Of a DNA stretch of 64,000 nt, positions 1-11,500 are shown piece after piece. The stretch lies in NCBI GenBank assembly GCA_030323885.1, contig CM059186.1, forward strand, positions 151,998,407 to 152,062,406, in the 5' to 3' direction. This DNA is from Branchipolynoe longqiensis (taxonomy: Eukaryota > Annelida > Polychaeta > Phyllodocida > Polynoidae). The position numbers and the translations under genes are program-made. The notes below the pieces were generated by a model that saw only the letters and a list, made by a program, of their open reading frames with translations, made no database searches and was not told the origin of the DNA. The stretch's first letter is position 1. The number at the start of each line of letters is the position of its first letter.

Positions 1-1100
1 GGCGGTACGCGCAGTGCAAAACATTATTCAAAATTAATAGAAATCCAGAACCCTAACCATATCAATTTAATATAATCGTGTTGGTAAACATGTTTTCTAT
101 ATGTGTACCAAGCGATTTGTTTCTAGCTGGTTTGGTTTTAGAGATATTTCACTTTTTATGTGTGAAGATTGCTCACGACCATTGACAATGCATAGACGAT
201 GCCGTTAGATGTTGACGCATGCGCAGAAGCAATTGTGGGAACTGCAGGGAAATGAAACTGCGACACCGGCTTGGCGCCTTCATGATACGCCAACCGGCTT
301 GCGCGCCGAACTAACCTTTCCGCACAGGCGGGGGAACATTTTTGTTGTTAATAAACTGTATCTCCCACATCTATTTCGTTCTCGTCTGCATGTTAAAATA
401 CGATACTGGGTACCAAAAGTGTGGCATTCATGACATGGACACCCAAAGGTCAAAACCCACTGAAAATCAATCAATGATTCACATTTACTTCATGAAAATT
501 AGTTATCATGTCAAATAGACATTATCCTAGCAAAAATATATTTGTTTAAAGTTGATTAGTATTCACCATGTTCCTTTAATTCACTGCTTGAAGTAACGTT
601 CGTCACAAAACTGACATGAACATACTTTTTTTTTTAAATTGCATTATTTCAAGCTATGCTCAAAATATCCATTGGATTGTTATTGCAATGGATCAAGTCA
701 TTGAAACTGAAAGAAAACATGGTGATTTGATTTATTCATGCTGTTGTGTGCACCTTTAAACGTTCGTCTCCATGACAGACACGACGGATGACGAACGTTA
801 CAGCATCTTTAGGTCACTAAAATTTCATAAGAAATGTCATGGTTTTGGTTACCATTTCGATGGGTTTTTTAGAAGAAAAATGTCCATAACATTTTAAGCT
901 TTTAAATAAACACTACAATTTGGCTGAGGTATGTCTCCTATCCGTAAACTATGTTAGACAAAAGATAAGAAATATTAACACACAGATAGCGGTGCTAACA
1001 CATGAAATGTAGGTGTCTGCATTCTCTCCAGTATCGTATTTTTACATATATAAATGTAAGAGTCCCATTATTCGGATTTTGAGATTAAGTAAACTAGCCT
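1..1100. other. no gene seen
   Basis: AT-rich non-coding sequence. 200-330 is GC-richer (GGCGCC, GCGCGCC) but has no convincing exon. Short open frames there lack splice context and similarity. Confidence 0.6.
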
Positions 1101-1114
1101 AGACAATTTTTTTG

Positions 1115-1465
1115 GGCGATAACTAGTCGATGATTAGTCATATGTTGCTGTAGCTAGTCAGTGATTAGTCACAAGTTGCTATGATTAGTTAATGCTTTGT
1201 GATATGTTGCTGTAACAAGCTACTGTGACTAGTCAGCGATTGATAGCAAGTTGCTGTGACTAGTCAGTGATTAGCCACCAATTTTCTTGTACCAGCCACT
1301 GATTAGTTGCACGCTGCCATGACTTCAGTTACCAGTCGCACCCGACCGTAAATACTCAGTGATTAAAAACCAGCTTCTGTCATGAGTCGCTAATTAATTG
1401 CTCGCTGCTCTAACAAGTCACCCAATTAGTCACTGTGCAACTAGGTCAGTTAATTGTGGAAACTC
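1115..1465 (+). repeat. degenerate ~32-bp tandem repeat
   Basis: Units of the form GTGACTAGTCAGTGATTAGT CACAAGTTGCT, strongly diverged, about ten copies. Confidence 0.75.
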
Positions 1466-1469
1466 TTTG

Positions 1470-1838
1470 CTATAAGCTGCGTAGTCTGATGAAAACATCA
1501 AATTTTCAAAACCAAAACACTGACCAAGATTTGATTCTACATATGTAACTTAAATACTTATGTACTTATTAGGTATTTGTCGCCACATAGAAGGAAATAC
1601 AAAGTCAATTTAATAGAACCTGTTACTGCAGAAGCCTATGGTGTCAAGTTTTGGTGTTTTTGCCAAAGTGAATTTGGCATGTTTGCACTTCAAATATCTA
1701 AAAAGTTAGCCATTTATAATATAAGTTACTTCAAACTAAAGAAAGGTAGATTATAGCGATCAACCTAATATATTTATCTCAGAAATTGACAAAAACTCAA
1801 AACCATCAGACTATGCAACTTTAATGAACACCTAATTG
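1470..1838 (+). mobile_element. R1-family MITE (TIR GCATAGTCTGATG)
   Basis: Begins GCTGCGTAGTCTGATGAAAA and ends ACCATCAGACTATGCAACTT. Contains GATTTGATTCTACATATGTA and CTTCAAATATCTAAAAAG. About ten copies or fragments of this family lie in the window; this is one of the most complete. Confidence 0.8.
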
Positions 1839-2129
1839 CGGAAATGGATTCCATAAAATAGCCTCGACTTTGGAGATGTCACCAGTGTACATATATACTA
1901 TGATCTACTTTTCAAAATCAGAATTGTGCACTTGCAGGCGATTCCTCTACCTGTCAGCCATTCAGCACGATTTCCTTTACTTGAATTTCGTTTTGTGATG
2001 CTAGCCTGCTTTCTTTCTTTTGTGGCAACCTAAAATTAAAGAATCTGCCGGATTCGGTTCACAGAAAGGTGAGCCATGCTCTAGGGTATTAACATCTTCG
2101 AGGTCAGTGAGTAGGCCTTGTACAGCCCC

Positions 2130-3232
2130 CCCACCCCCCCAGGGTCTCAGTGACTTGACCCTGCACAGCACCCGCCGCCCCCCTCCACCCCCCCCCCCCC
2201 CTCCAGGGGTTCAGTGACTGGACCCTGCAAAGCAACGCCCCCCCCCCCCCCCAGAGGTCTCAGTGACTTGACCCTGCACAGTACCCCCCCCCCCCCACAC
2301 ACACACACCCTAGGGCTCAGTGACTGGACCCTGACCCACACCCTGCTACAGTGACTGGACCCTGCACAGCCCCTCCTCTCCCCAGGGTTTCAGTGACTGG
2401 ACCCTGACCAGGTTTCAGGACTGACCCTGCACAGCCCCTCCCACTCTCTCCCACTCTCCCCCAGTGACTGGTCAGTCCCCAGGGTTTCACTGGACCCTGC
2501 ACAGCACCCTGGACCCTGCATAACACCCTCCCACTCTCCCCAGGGTTTCAGTGACTGGACCCTGCACAGCACCCTCCCACTCTCCCCAGGGTTTCAGTGA
2601 CTGGACCCTGCACAGCACCCTCCCACCCTCCCACTCTCCCCAGGGTTTCAGTGACTGGACCCTGCACAGCCCCCTCCCACTCTCTCCAGGGTTTCACTCT
2701 CCCCAGGGTGTCAGTGACTGGACCCTGCACAGCACCCTCCCACTCTCCCCAGGGTTTCAGTGACTGGACCCTGCACAGCACCCTCCCACTCTCCCCAGGG
2801 TGTCAGTGACTGGACCCTGCACAGCCCCCTCCCACTCTCCCCAGGGTTTCAGTGACTGGACCCTGCACAGCCCCCTCCCACTCTCCCCAGGGTTTCACTC
2901 TCCCCAGGGTGTCAGTGACTGGACCCTGCACAGCACCCTCCCACTCTCCCCAGGGTTTCAGTGACTGGACCCTGCACAGCACCCTCCCACTCTCCCCAGG
3001 GTGTCAGTGACTGGACCCTGCACAGCCCCCTCCCACTCTCCCCAGGGTTTCAGTGACTGGACCCTGCACAGCCCCCTCCCACTCTCCCCAGGGTTTCACT
3101 CTCCCCAGGGTGTCAGTGACTGGACCCTGCACAGCACCCTCCCACTCTCCCCAGGGTTTCAGTGACTGGACCCTGGACAGCACCCTCCCACTCTCCCCAG
3201 GGTTTCAGTGAATGGACCCTGCACAGCACACA
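2130..3232 (+). repeat. 46-bp minisatellite with 201-bp higher-order unit
   Basis: Unit CAGGGTTTCAGTGACTGGAC CCTGCACAGC plus CACCCTCCCACTCTCCC. Copies are spaced exactly 46 bp (2543, 2589). The first third is degenerate and rich in poly-C. From 2640 the order repeats every 201 bp. Open frames on both strands are by-products of the repeat. Confidence 0.93.
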
Positions 3233-3629
3233 CACACACACACCCCCGGTCCTATGGGCTCACCTCGAGCGTTACTACCTTCAAAGCATGGAGACATTTT
3301 GAGAGATAGCGAACATTATATTTGGTCATGTTTTTTGTGCTTAAAAAAATATAAAAAAGTGTAAATCATTTAAGATGTTTTACACAATTCTTTGTTTCTG
3401 TTCGGACTAATCGACTCTTCGTCTGTGGTCCTTCATGTATGAGCACACCTGTATGTATAGTGGTGTATTTGTTTATTGTCATTGAAATTGTTACTTATTG
3501 TTAGTCATGTTTAATGTATTCTTTTACCAATCGTCTTTAGGCATGCTGATGCATGTTTTCTCTCGTAGTCATAGGAGGTCATTAATGGAGGGGCAGTATT
3601 TTGATAGGTAGATTTAGCATCGGCGTCAT

Positions 3630-4105
3630 CACCACAGTAACCACCACTAACACCACCATCACCACTACTATCACCACCACCACCAACTCCAATAACACAC
3701 CACCACCACCACCACCACCACCACCACCACCGGAACCAACATCATCACCACCACTAACACCACCACCACCAACCCCACTAACACCACCAATACCACTACC
3801 ACCACCACCACCAACCCCTCTAACACACTACCACCACCACCACCACAATCAACATCATCACCACCATTAACACCACCACCACCACTCACAACCACCAATA
3901 TCAGCACTACTACCACCAACCCCAAAATCACCAACCACTTAAAACAACCAATACCACCACTACCACACACCCAACAACCACACAATAACCAATACCACAG
4001 CAACCACCACTACAACAACCACAAAAGCACCACCACCCACAACTACCACAAAAACACTACCATCCACAACAACCACAAAAACCCTATCATCCATAACAAC
4101 CACGA
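3630..4105 (+). repeat. CAC/ACC/ACA trinucleotide-rich tract
   Basis: Long imperfect (CAC)n with AAC and CAT interruptions, followed by the SINE at 4109. Thr/Pro- and Val/Gly-rich frames here are compositional. Confidence 0.9.
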
Positions 4106-4108
4106 AAG

Positions 4109-4449
4109 ATACCAGACGGGATGGCCGAATGATTTAGAGCGTCCGTCTCCCATGTTGGTAGATCGGGAGGTCGTGGGTTCGAACCCTGGTCGAGTCAAAC
4201 CAATGACGTAAAAATTTATACTTGTTGCTTCCTAGCCTGGCGCTCGGCATTATTAGGATAGGGCAAGGACTGGTTGGCTCAGTGTCAGGATAATGTAACT
4301 GAGTGGGATATCAGGTCATGGTGCTGGCGGCCTGGTCTTCCAGTGGGGCAGCACTATAAAGTTGCCATGAGTGCGCACTGTCACAAGTCGGTACCCATCC
4401 TGATATGACCTTAGATGTTGCTAGGATGTAAAACAACAACAAACAAACA
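4109..4449 (+). mobile_element. tRNA-derived SINE, full length
   Basis: The head resembles a class II (Leu/Ser-type) tRNA: GGGATGGCCGAATGA (box A region) and GGGTTCGAACCC (box B, 4175-4186). The body has conserved blocks (AGGATAGGGCAAGGACTGGT; CAGTGGGGCAGCACTATAAA; TATGACCTTAGATGTTGCTA) and ends in an ACAAACAAACAA tail. Flanked by an 11-bp target duplication, AACCACGAAAG (4098-4108 and 4450-4460). Reference copy for the family in this window. Confidence 0.88.
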
Positions 4450-4954
4450 AACCACGAAAGCACCACCACCCCCAACAATCAGTTCACTGTAATACTGCCG
4501 CCACTTCTTTGACACCCAAGCTTCTAGAAGACGTCACTATGATACATAATAGACATTCTTTAATGTTTCCATAGTTACCTACTGATACTGGTTCTGATGC
4601 GCAAAAACCAACAAATCCATTTGAGTTGTTTTCGGTGAAATATAATTTATTGTTGTACTTTCCAGTTAAAGTCAGCTTATGCGAACAAATAGATTTGATT
4701 ATCGGAATGATGGCAGCTTCAGCTCAAACCTTGTAGTCATGGTTTCATTTAGGCCCGGATGGAGTTTGTCGGTTTTTGCGTCTAAACCCTTCATATACTT
4801 AACGTGTAACTTCTTTTCTCTCATAATCATATTTTCTTCCCCCACTTAGCAAATTGTTTTTATTAGTATAAAAATATAATGTATTTACAAAATAGATATG
4901 CTGTTTACTTAAATACAGGGAACGTCCTGCAGTAGGATGCTTAAATGCAGATGG

Positions 4955-5612
4955 CTTCTTGCTGCTGTGTCGTATTAAAAGCTACTTAATCCAAAACCCA
5001 AAGACATTCCTAGATTTGATCCTACATGTGCAACTACGGCCTCAGTCACAATGCGGCTTGCGACCACTTTACGACCAAAAGCTAGTGACCTCCTTGCGAC
5101 CAAAGCAAAAAAATGTGGGGGAAGAAATGGCCAGCGATCAGTCGGTAACCGGTTGCAAGCACTGAAAATGGTCAGCAACCTCCAGGCGACCATTTTGGTC
5201 GCAAGGAGGTTTTTGGTGCACCATCTGTGACCTCCTTGTAACCAAATTGGTCGCCTGGTGGTCGCTGACCACTTTGCAATTGTCCATTTTTGGGTGGTTG
5301 CAAGTGTAGGAGTGACTGCAGTATTAGATACTCGTGCACTTATTAAACACTTATTGTAAATTGTGTGCTCCCATTCATTCCTATGCTCCTACACTCGAAA
5401 ACAAAACAGATAACCAAAGCCTGTGTCCAGCATTTCAATGTGCACACCGAAATTAATTTAGCAAGTTTTCACTGCAAATATATCCAAAGTCAATCCGTTA
5501 AAATTAAAGTTACCTCAAGAACTAATGTAAAAATAGATTATAAAAATCAAGTTAATCTTTAACAAATGAAGTAAAAAATTCAAAAGGATCGGCTTATGGA
5601 ACTTTAATATAA
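4955..5612 (+). mobile_element. R1-family MITE split by a GCGACC element
   Basis: The R1 left part (to CTACATGTGCAACTA) and right part (from TTAGATACTCGTGCACTTAT) are interrupted at about 5037-5322. Confidence 0.72.
5037..5322. mobile_element. GCGACC palindromic element, copy 1
   Basis: TIRs CCTCAGTCACAATGCGGCTT and the complement of AAGTGTAGGAGTGACTGCAG. The interior is almost entirely alternating GCGACC and GGTCGC motifs. Inserted in an R1 MITE. Confidence 0.75.
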
Positions 5613-6116
5613 ATGGTGCCCTAGTGTCGAGGTTGTATTGATGCTGGTGGCGCCCTCTATGGGTTAAGTATTAAATTGAATGCATTTCACGTTGGTCATT
5701 TATCAAGATATCCGCTTAAAAAAAAAAAATTAATAACATGTCATAAAATAACATGTAGAAATGTGGAAATGTCTAAGCCTATATAAATGATCTAGTAAAT
5801 CTGTAAGGAGTCTGGTGATAGCTTACAGTTAAAATCGCTAACTGAGTACATTCGTGTCTCATCCAGCCCTCTGGAACTTCATATATTTCCTCATAGTCAG
5901 CGGTAACTGAATCTGATGGTCCTTATTTTGAAAATAAGAAGAAGTAAAAAAAAAAACCCTGAAATAATAGTAACAATGTTCACATTTTGCTGACTAACCT
6001 TTTATTGGTGCATTGCACCATTGCCCTGTCTTTCCGGATCACTTTCACAACCCGGTTGCCTGTTAAGTTTGTGTGATGCCACAATTACACCCGATTCCAG
6101 ATTTGAAGGAACTAGT

Positions 6117-6545
6117 TGCATTTGAGTGGTGCCATGTGTGCGTTGGCGCGTTTTTCATTGTTGCCTTGACAACGGTGATTTAAAGTGATACCCAGAGAAA
6201 GCGCGTGTCTACCATACTTAATACGCTTATTTTGATTTTACTGTCTATTGGTCTGTGAGGGAGGCTTTAAGCTGTGACCCCAACCTATTTATACAGTAGT
6301 TACATTTGAGTGCCAGATGTGCGTTGGCACGTTTTTCATTGTTGCTTTGACAACGGCGTTTTAAAGTGATACCCAGAGAACGCGCCTGTCTACCATACTT
6401 AATACGCTTATTTTGATTTTACTGTCTATTGGTCTGTGAGGGAGAACTTACGCTGTGACCCCCAACCTATTTAGACATTAGTTACATTTGAGCGCCAGGT
6501 GTACATTGGCGCATTTCTCATCGTTGCCTTGACAACAGCGCTTCA
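6117..6545 (+). repeat. ~183-bp tandem repeat, 2.3 copies
   Basis: CATTTGAG starts at 6119, 6303 and 6485. The unit includes CGTTTTTCATTGTTGC, GTGATACCCAGAGAA and CTGTCTATTGGTCTGTGAGG. Copies 1 and 2 are over 90% alike by eye. Confidence 0.9.
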
Positions 6546-7090
6546 CCCATCCACACTAGCATCTTTCGGGGGCACTGACCTGACTGATCTCTGGGTGGAT
6601 GCCAACTTTGTTATCTCGAAAGTGACGTATTGCTGAAATCGCCTATTAACTGACTTTGTTGTATTGGTGACTGACTATAGTGTTTGGATTTGAGATCATT
6701 GTGCCTCAAAGCCCTGTTGTCTTAAGCCCGCCTCTTGATGTAGTTTGAGCAGTTCCCATTGTGCATGAATGTGACGTGGATATGTTACTTGTTTAATTGA
6801 AATGGACTTTGGTGCTTAGTTCTATAGGAAAAGCTAATTAGATTTAACAGTTCCACGATATATTTTGTAATCGGCTTCTTCTAGCTGAATCTTTTTTTTT
6901 CTTTAAAAAAAAGAAGGAAATATGATTGACTTTTATAAAACAATACAAACTAATCTAGATCTAAGAAGAAAATAACTGAAATGAATCATTTTTATATTTC
7001 ATCCTGTAATTGGGAATTAGTATAGTTGGATTTTTAGTTTAAAACATTTTTAGTGCATCTGTAGCTGGTGTAATTCCGTAATGCCTTCCG
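6546..7090. other. no feature seen
   Basis: AT-rich intronic sequence; only a poly-T/poly-A hairpin at 6890-6915. Confidence 0.6.
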
Positions 7091-7744
7091 CTTCATAGAC
7101 CTTATTCACATGCGATCCAAAACGAGGCTTGTGTAGGTTTCATTCATTTACAACACAATTGCACTATGCGATATATGTTTAAGTTAATTTTGACTGCATA
7201 AGGGTATGTCAATAATGTGGCGAGGGGTTTAGGGGATAGGGATAGATAATTATTATGTACTAGAACCAACCAAAAGAACGGGTAAATGAACACCGAAGTC
7301 ATTATACACAATTTATATGCAGGGATGAAAGATCTCCGGGATTTCACAGATTTCCGGGATTTTTCAATCCTGCAGCACCATCAACGTATACTAATATGTG
7401 GTGCAGACGCCGCAGCACTATCAGCGTCACTATACTACTAATAAATGCTTCAAATGCCGCAGCACTATCAGCGTATACTACTAATATGTGCTAATACCAA
7501 TATATATGAAACCCGACTTCCGGAAAATGTCCGCGATTCCCTGACAATGCTAAACCTATGGGAGAATTTCTGCATTTCCGCTTTTTATCCCGGAGACCAC
7601 TTTCATCTCTGTTAATATACCAATGCCTTGATGCAGAAGTACAGAAATGTATATATAAATATTATTTACAACAGCAAAAATCGAAAATTAAATACCAGAT
7701 TACCTATCGGATATTTGTGTCGACTAGATTTGGCGAATCTTTAA

Positions 7745-8085
7745 AAACAAGGAAAGCATAATATTTTCAAAACCACGGCACCTACTTAGATTTGATGCTA
7801 GATATCTAACTTAGACACGGGTGCACTTGTTATATATTTATTGCTTCATTGACGGAATACTAAGCCAATTAAATAGAACGTTGTTGAAACCTATGATAAT
7901 ATCCGCAGCATTTCAACATGTATGCCAAAATTAATTCAGCGTATTTTCATTTTAAATATGTCCAAAGTTACCTTTAAAATAAAAGTTACTTTAAACTATA
8001 AGGAAAGCAGATAATTACAACCAACCCATTTTTAACAAATCCAAAAATTATGGCAACAACTGAAAATTATCGGGCTGTGCAATTG
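7745..8085 (+). mobile_element. R1-family MITE
   Basis: GCATAATATTTTCAAAACCA to AATTATCGGGCTGTGCAATT. Lies about 330 bp upstream of exon 1. Confidence 0.72.
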
Positions 8086-8413
8086 TGTTAGCGCAAGGTA
8101 CCCAATGAAAAAAACTATCGCAATCTTGTCTCATAAGTACCATGGTTTAGCACCAGGGATTTAACTACGCTAGTTTCAAAGGTTATGGCGCCTATGTTGC
8201 AACTTCTCCGAGCCTCGATCGCAGTTTTTCGCGTGAATAAGGACTATGCTGACCAGAGACTAACCCAGATTCCCGAAAGCTAGTTGTAAGCTCAGTTTAA
8301 ACTGAAAGTTTTTCTCTACCTCTTCCTCCCTGACTGTGGTTAGCTGGTTGGTGGTGTGGTGCGGTTGTGCTGCATGCAAACTATGTGTGAGTTACTCTTT
8401 GCTCCTTTCGCAG

Positions 8414-8528
8414 CTGGTAAGAACGACAAGACAGACACGCAGTGCCTGGAGAAGAACGGTGTGAGATGCGTCAAGGTGAGCCCGGACGGGCAGCACCTCG
8501 CCTCGGGGGACCGCATGGGCAACATTAG
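8414..8528 (+). CDS. MAPKBP1/WDR62: MAPKBP1/WDR62 exon 1 of window: start of second WD40 propeller
   Basis: Acceptor is TTCGCAG and donor is ATTAG|gtgagc. The first two bases finish a codon from an upstream exon outside the window, and the exon ends in phase 2. It encodes [15 protein letters not shown] followed by [19 protein letters not shown] and MGNI. This is a WD40 blade (SPDG turn, LASGD strand) that is strongly conserved in the family. The second and third codon positions are GC-rich, unlike the AT-rich intron around it. The preceding exon is not in the 8.4 kb upstream, so the upstream intron is longer than that. Confidence 0.93.
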
Positions 8529-11500
8529 GTGAGCGATAGATAAAAGATTCACCGCTACCTAGAGTTGGTTTGTTGGTTGTTGGAGTTTTACGTCCTCAGG
8601 ATCCGTATGGGGCCCGGCTTAGTCAAACCAATGACTTACAAAATTGATACTCATCACTACCTAGCCTGGCAATCGGCATTAATAGGATAAATCAAGGACT
8701 GGTTAGCACCGTGTCAGGATAATGTGACTGGGATATCGGGCCATGGTTCCAATGGCCTGGTCTCCCAGTAAGACAGCACTATAAAGTCGCCATGAGTGCA
8801 CACTATCACAAGTCGGTGCCCATCCTGATATGACCTTAGATGTTGCTAGGACGTAAAACCCCAACAAACAGTCTGTTGACACTGCTAATAGTAGTGTGTA
8901 TGCATATATGAGACTGTCTCAAAAGGTGCTAAGCAATATGGGACAAAACTTTGTCCATTGTAACGATCAACATACTATCTACTTATGCATTTGCTCAGGA
9001 TAAACTGATTTGTTTTTTACATGGTGTTTCATAATCCCAATAGACTACATATTGATTTGAAGCAAATGTCCTTGTGTTTTCAGTGTAACCGTTTCTGTGC
9101 TGTTTTGTGTCAATCGTTACTATGGACAAAAAAACAAAGAGTTAGCACCTTTTGAGACAGGCTCATATGTAAAAATCACATCTTTCGACACTAATACTAC
9201 CACTACTAATACTAATAATGTCATATTGAATCCTGGCCACCATACCACGGTGATGAAAATGGGAAATATTGATACTAAAGCAGGATTCGAAGCAACGCTT
9301 CTTGCCATTCCGGGGTCTAGCCTGCTAACCATTACACTACCTGGGCTCCCGGATGCAATCCATGCCTACCTGTCTATGTAGCTCCTTGCCTGAGACTTGA
9401 GCAGTGAGAGGTCAGTGCAGACAACTACAAATACTAACAACGACAACAATCGCACTTTGTGAATGTAAGCCGAGCCTGCGCTTCTCCGCTGCAGGATCCA
9501 CGAGCTGCAGTTCATGGACCAGGTGCAGGAGGTGGAGGCGCACGATTCCGAGGTGCTGTGTCTGGAGTTCACGCGTCCCGAGACCGGTGTGCGCCTGCTG
9601 GCATCCGCCTCACGGGATCGCCTCATCCACGTGTTCGACATGGACCAGCAGTACTCGCTGGTGCAGACGCTGGACGACCACTCGTCCGCCATCACCGCAG
9701 TGCACTTCGCGGAGCAGGACGGCCAGCTGCACATGCTCAGCTGCGGCGCCGACAAGTCCATCCTATTCCGCACGGCGCACCAGGTGGGTGGGGCAGGAAT
9801 TGCAGATTTTAACGTGAAATATATATACAGTAAAACCTCTCTAAATCGACCGACCATGGGACCGATTTGAAATGGTTCATTTATGTAGCTTTTTTTATCG
9901 TTGCAATGGTATTGTATGGGCGATCGTTTGGGATCTAAATAAAGCGATCGAAATAGGGGAGTGGTCGATCTGTGGAGGTGGTTGGTTAGAGATGTTTTAC
10001 TGTGTGTCCTATAACAACATTTTTCACTTGTCTATAGGACAAGTCTACGGTGATTTTTACTTGACTCCCTGAATTTTCCCTTTTCTACAGAACTTACCTT
10101 TATTATCTCAGTTAACCTCCATGGTCATGGGAATAAAACTAAACAATTTATTTTTTAAATGTCATAAATGATGTAAATTTCATTTTACTGGCTTCATACT
10201 GGCATGGTAAAATACTTCACACTGTTCACAACATTCACTTGTTCAACGGAAAAGCTCAAGCCATATTCTGCTTGTCCGTACCTACTCTCACTTTGCTCAG
10301 ACAAGCAGACAAGCCTTATTTCGAACACTAATATTGCTCCCCCTTAGAGGTCATAGACTGACCACAAGATCCGGCTGCTAGTGACCGCTATAAGCAGGCC
10401 TGACCACTCGCTGGTGGCCCCACCCCTTCTCCCCTCCCCTTCTCCCCTTCCCTTCTACCTCCCTTGTCCGTCCCAGCTGCTGTCTCGAATCCATGTTTCC
10501 ACTCCCCTGTTGGGGTGGAAAATTACCCAATAGACTTCGTGATGATTGCCTCTGTCGCAGGACCCCGAGTTCGGCTTCGTGTTGAACCGCCACCTTGTGG
10601 GACGCACAACGCTGTACGACATGGACATCGACCTCACACACAAGTTCGTCGCCACCGCCTGCCAGGACCGGAACGTCAGGTCAGTGTCACCCCTCTCTGC
10701 ACTCGCACTCGCACACACAGGCGGGCACGCACACACACACTCACTCACTGACACTCACTCCCAGTCACACACAGGTCAGCATCATTTTCCCTCCACACAC
10801 ATACTTAAACACACTCACACACATGTGTGTACACTCGCCATTACACAGATACACTCACTCACTTACACACTCAGACACGCACTTACACTCACACTTATCC
10901 AAACACAGATCCCCCTTCACACACTCTCACACACATGCATATACATGTTCACATTCACACATGCACTTACACACACACTCGCACACACTTACACTCACAC
11001 TTATCTACACACGGGTCCCACCTCATGCACTCACACACACATGTTCACACTTACACACACTCACACACGCACATTCATCCACACACAGGTCAGCTTGTGT
11101 CCCTCTGCACTGACACACAATGCCCACATATCCACTTCTACCACACTGACTACGTGGGATATCGGGTCATGTCAGCGACACGGTATCCCAGTTGGCTAAC
11201 AATGTGAAGTCACAATGAATGTGCACTATCCGTACTGATATGACCTGAGATGGTACTAGTGTGTAAGACCTCAATAAACCAGTGTAAAGCATTAGATATA
11301 AAGTAGCTTTTGCATTCTACTGTAAGAATAAGTAGTGCAATGTATTGGACAGGATGACCAGAATTCCGAAGGTGCAGGCAGTCAGGTTTACAAATATTTC
11401 ACAGTGGACAGGCTTGAATTATTCACAGTCTATCAGAACAACACACCATCGGGACAAGTGGAGAACCATTGCATCCAACCCTCGACTAGAGGACGGAACT

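Noticed and set aside
2130..3232. CRISPR-like or regulated repeat array
   Set aside because: Units are contiguous without spacers and the context is a eukaryotic intron or intergenic region; it is a minisatellite.
9366..9857. 163-codon minus-strand open frame
   Set aside because: Antisense shadow of GC-rich exon 2, which has clear WD40 protein and splice sites on the + strand.
10546..11207. Three overlapping + strand frames of 126-217 codons
   Set aside because: They begin in exon 3 and then translate the CA-rich intron repeat; the donor at 10680 ends the real coding part.
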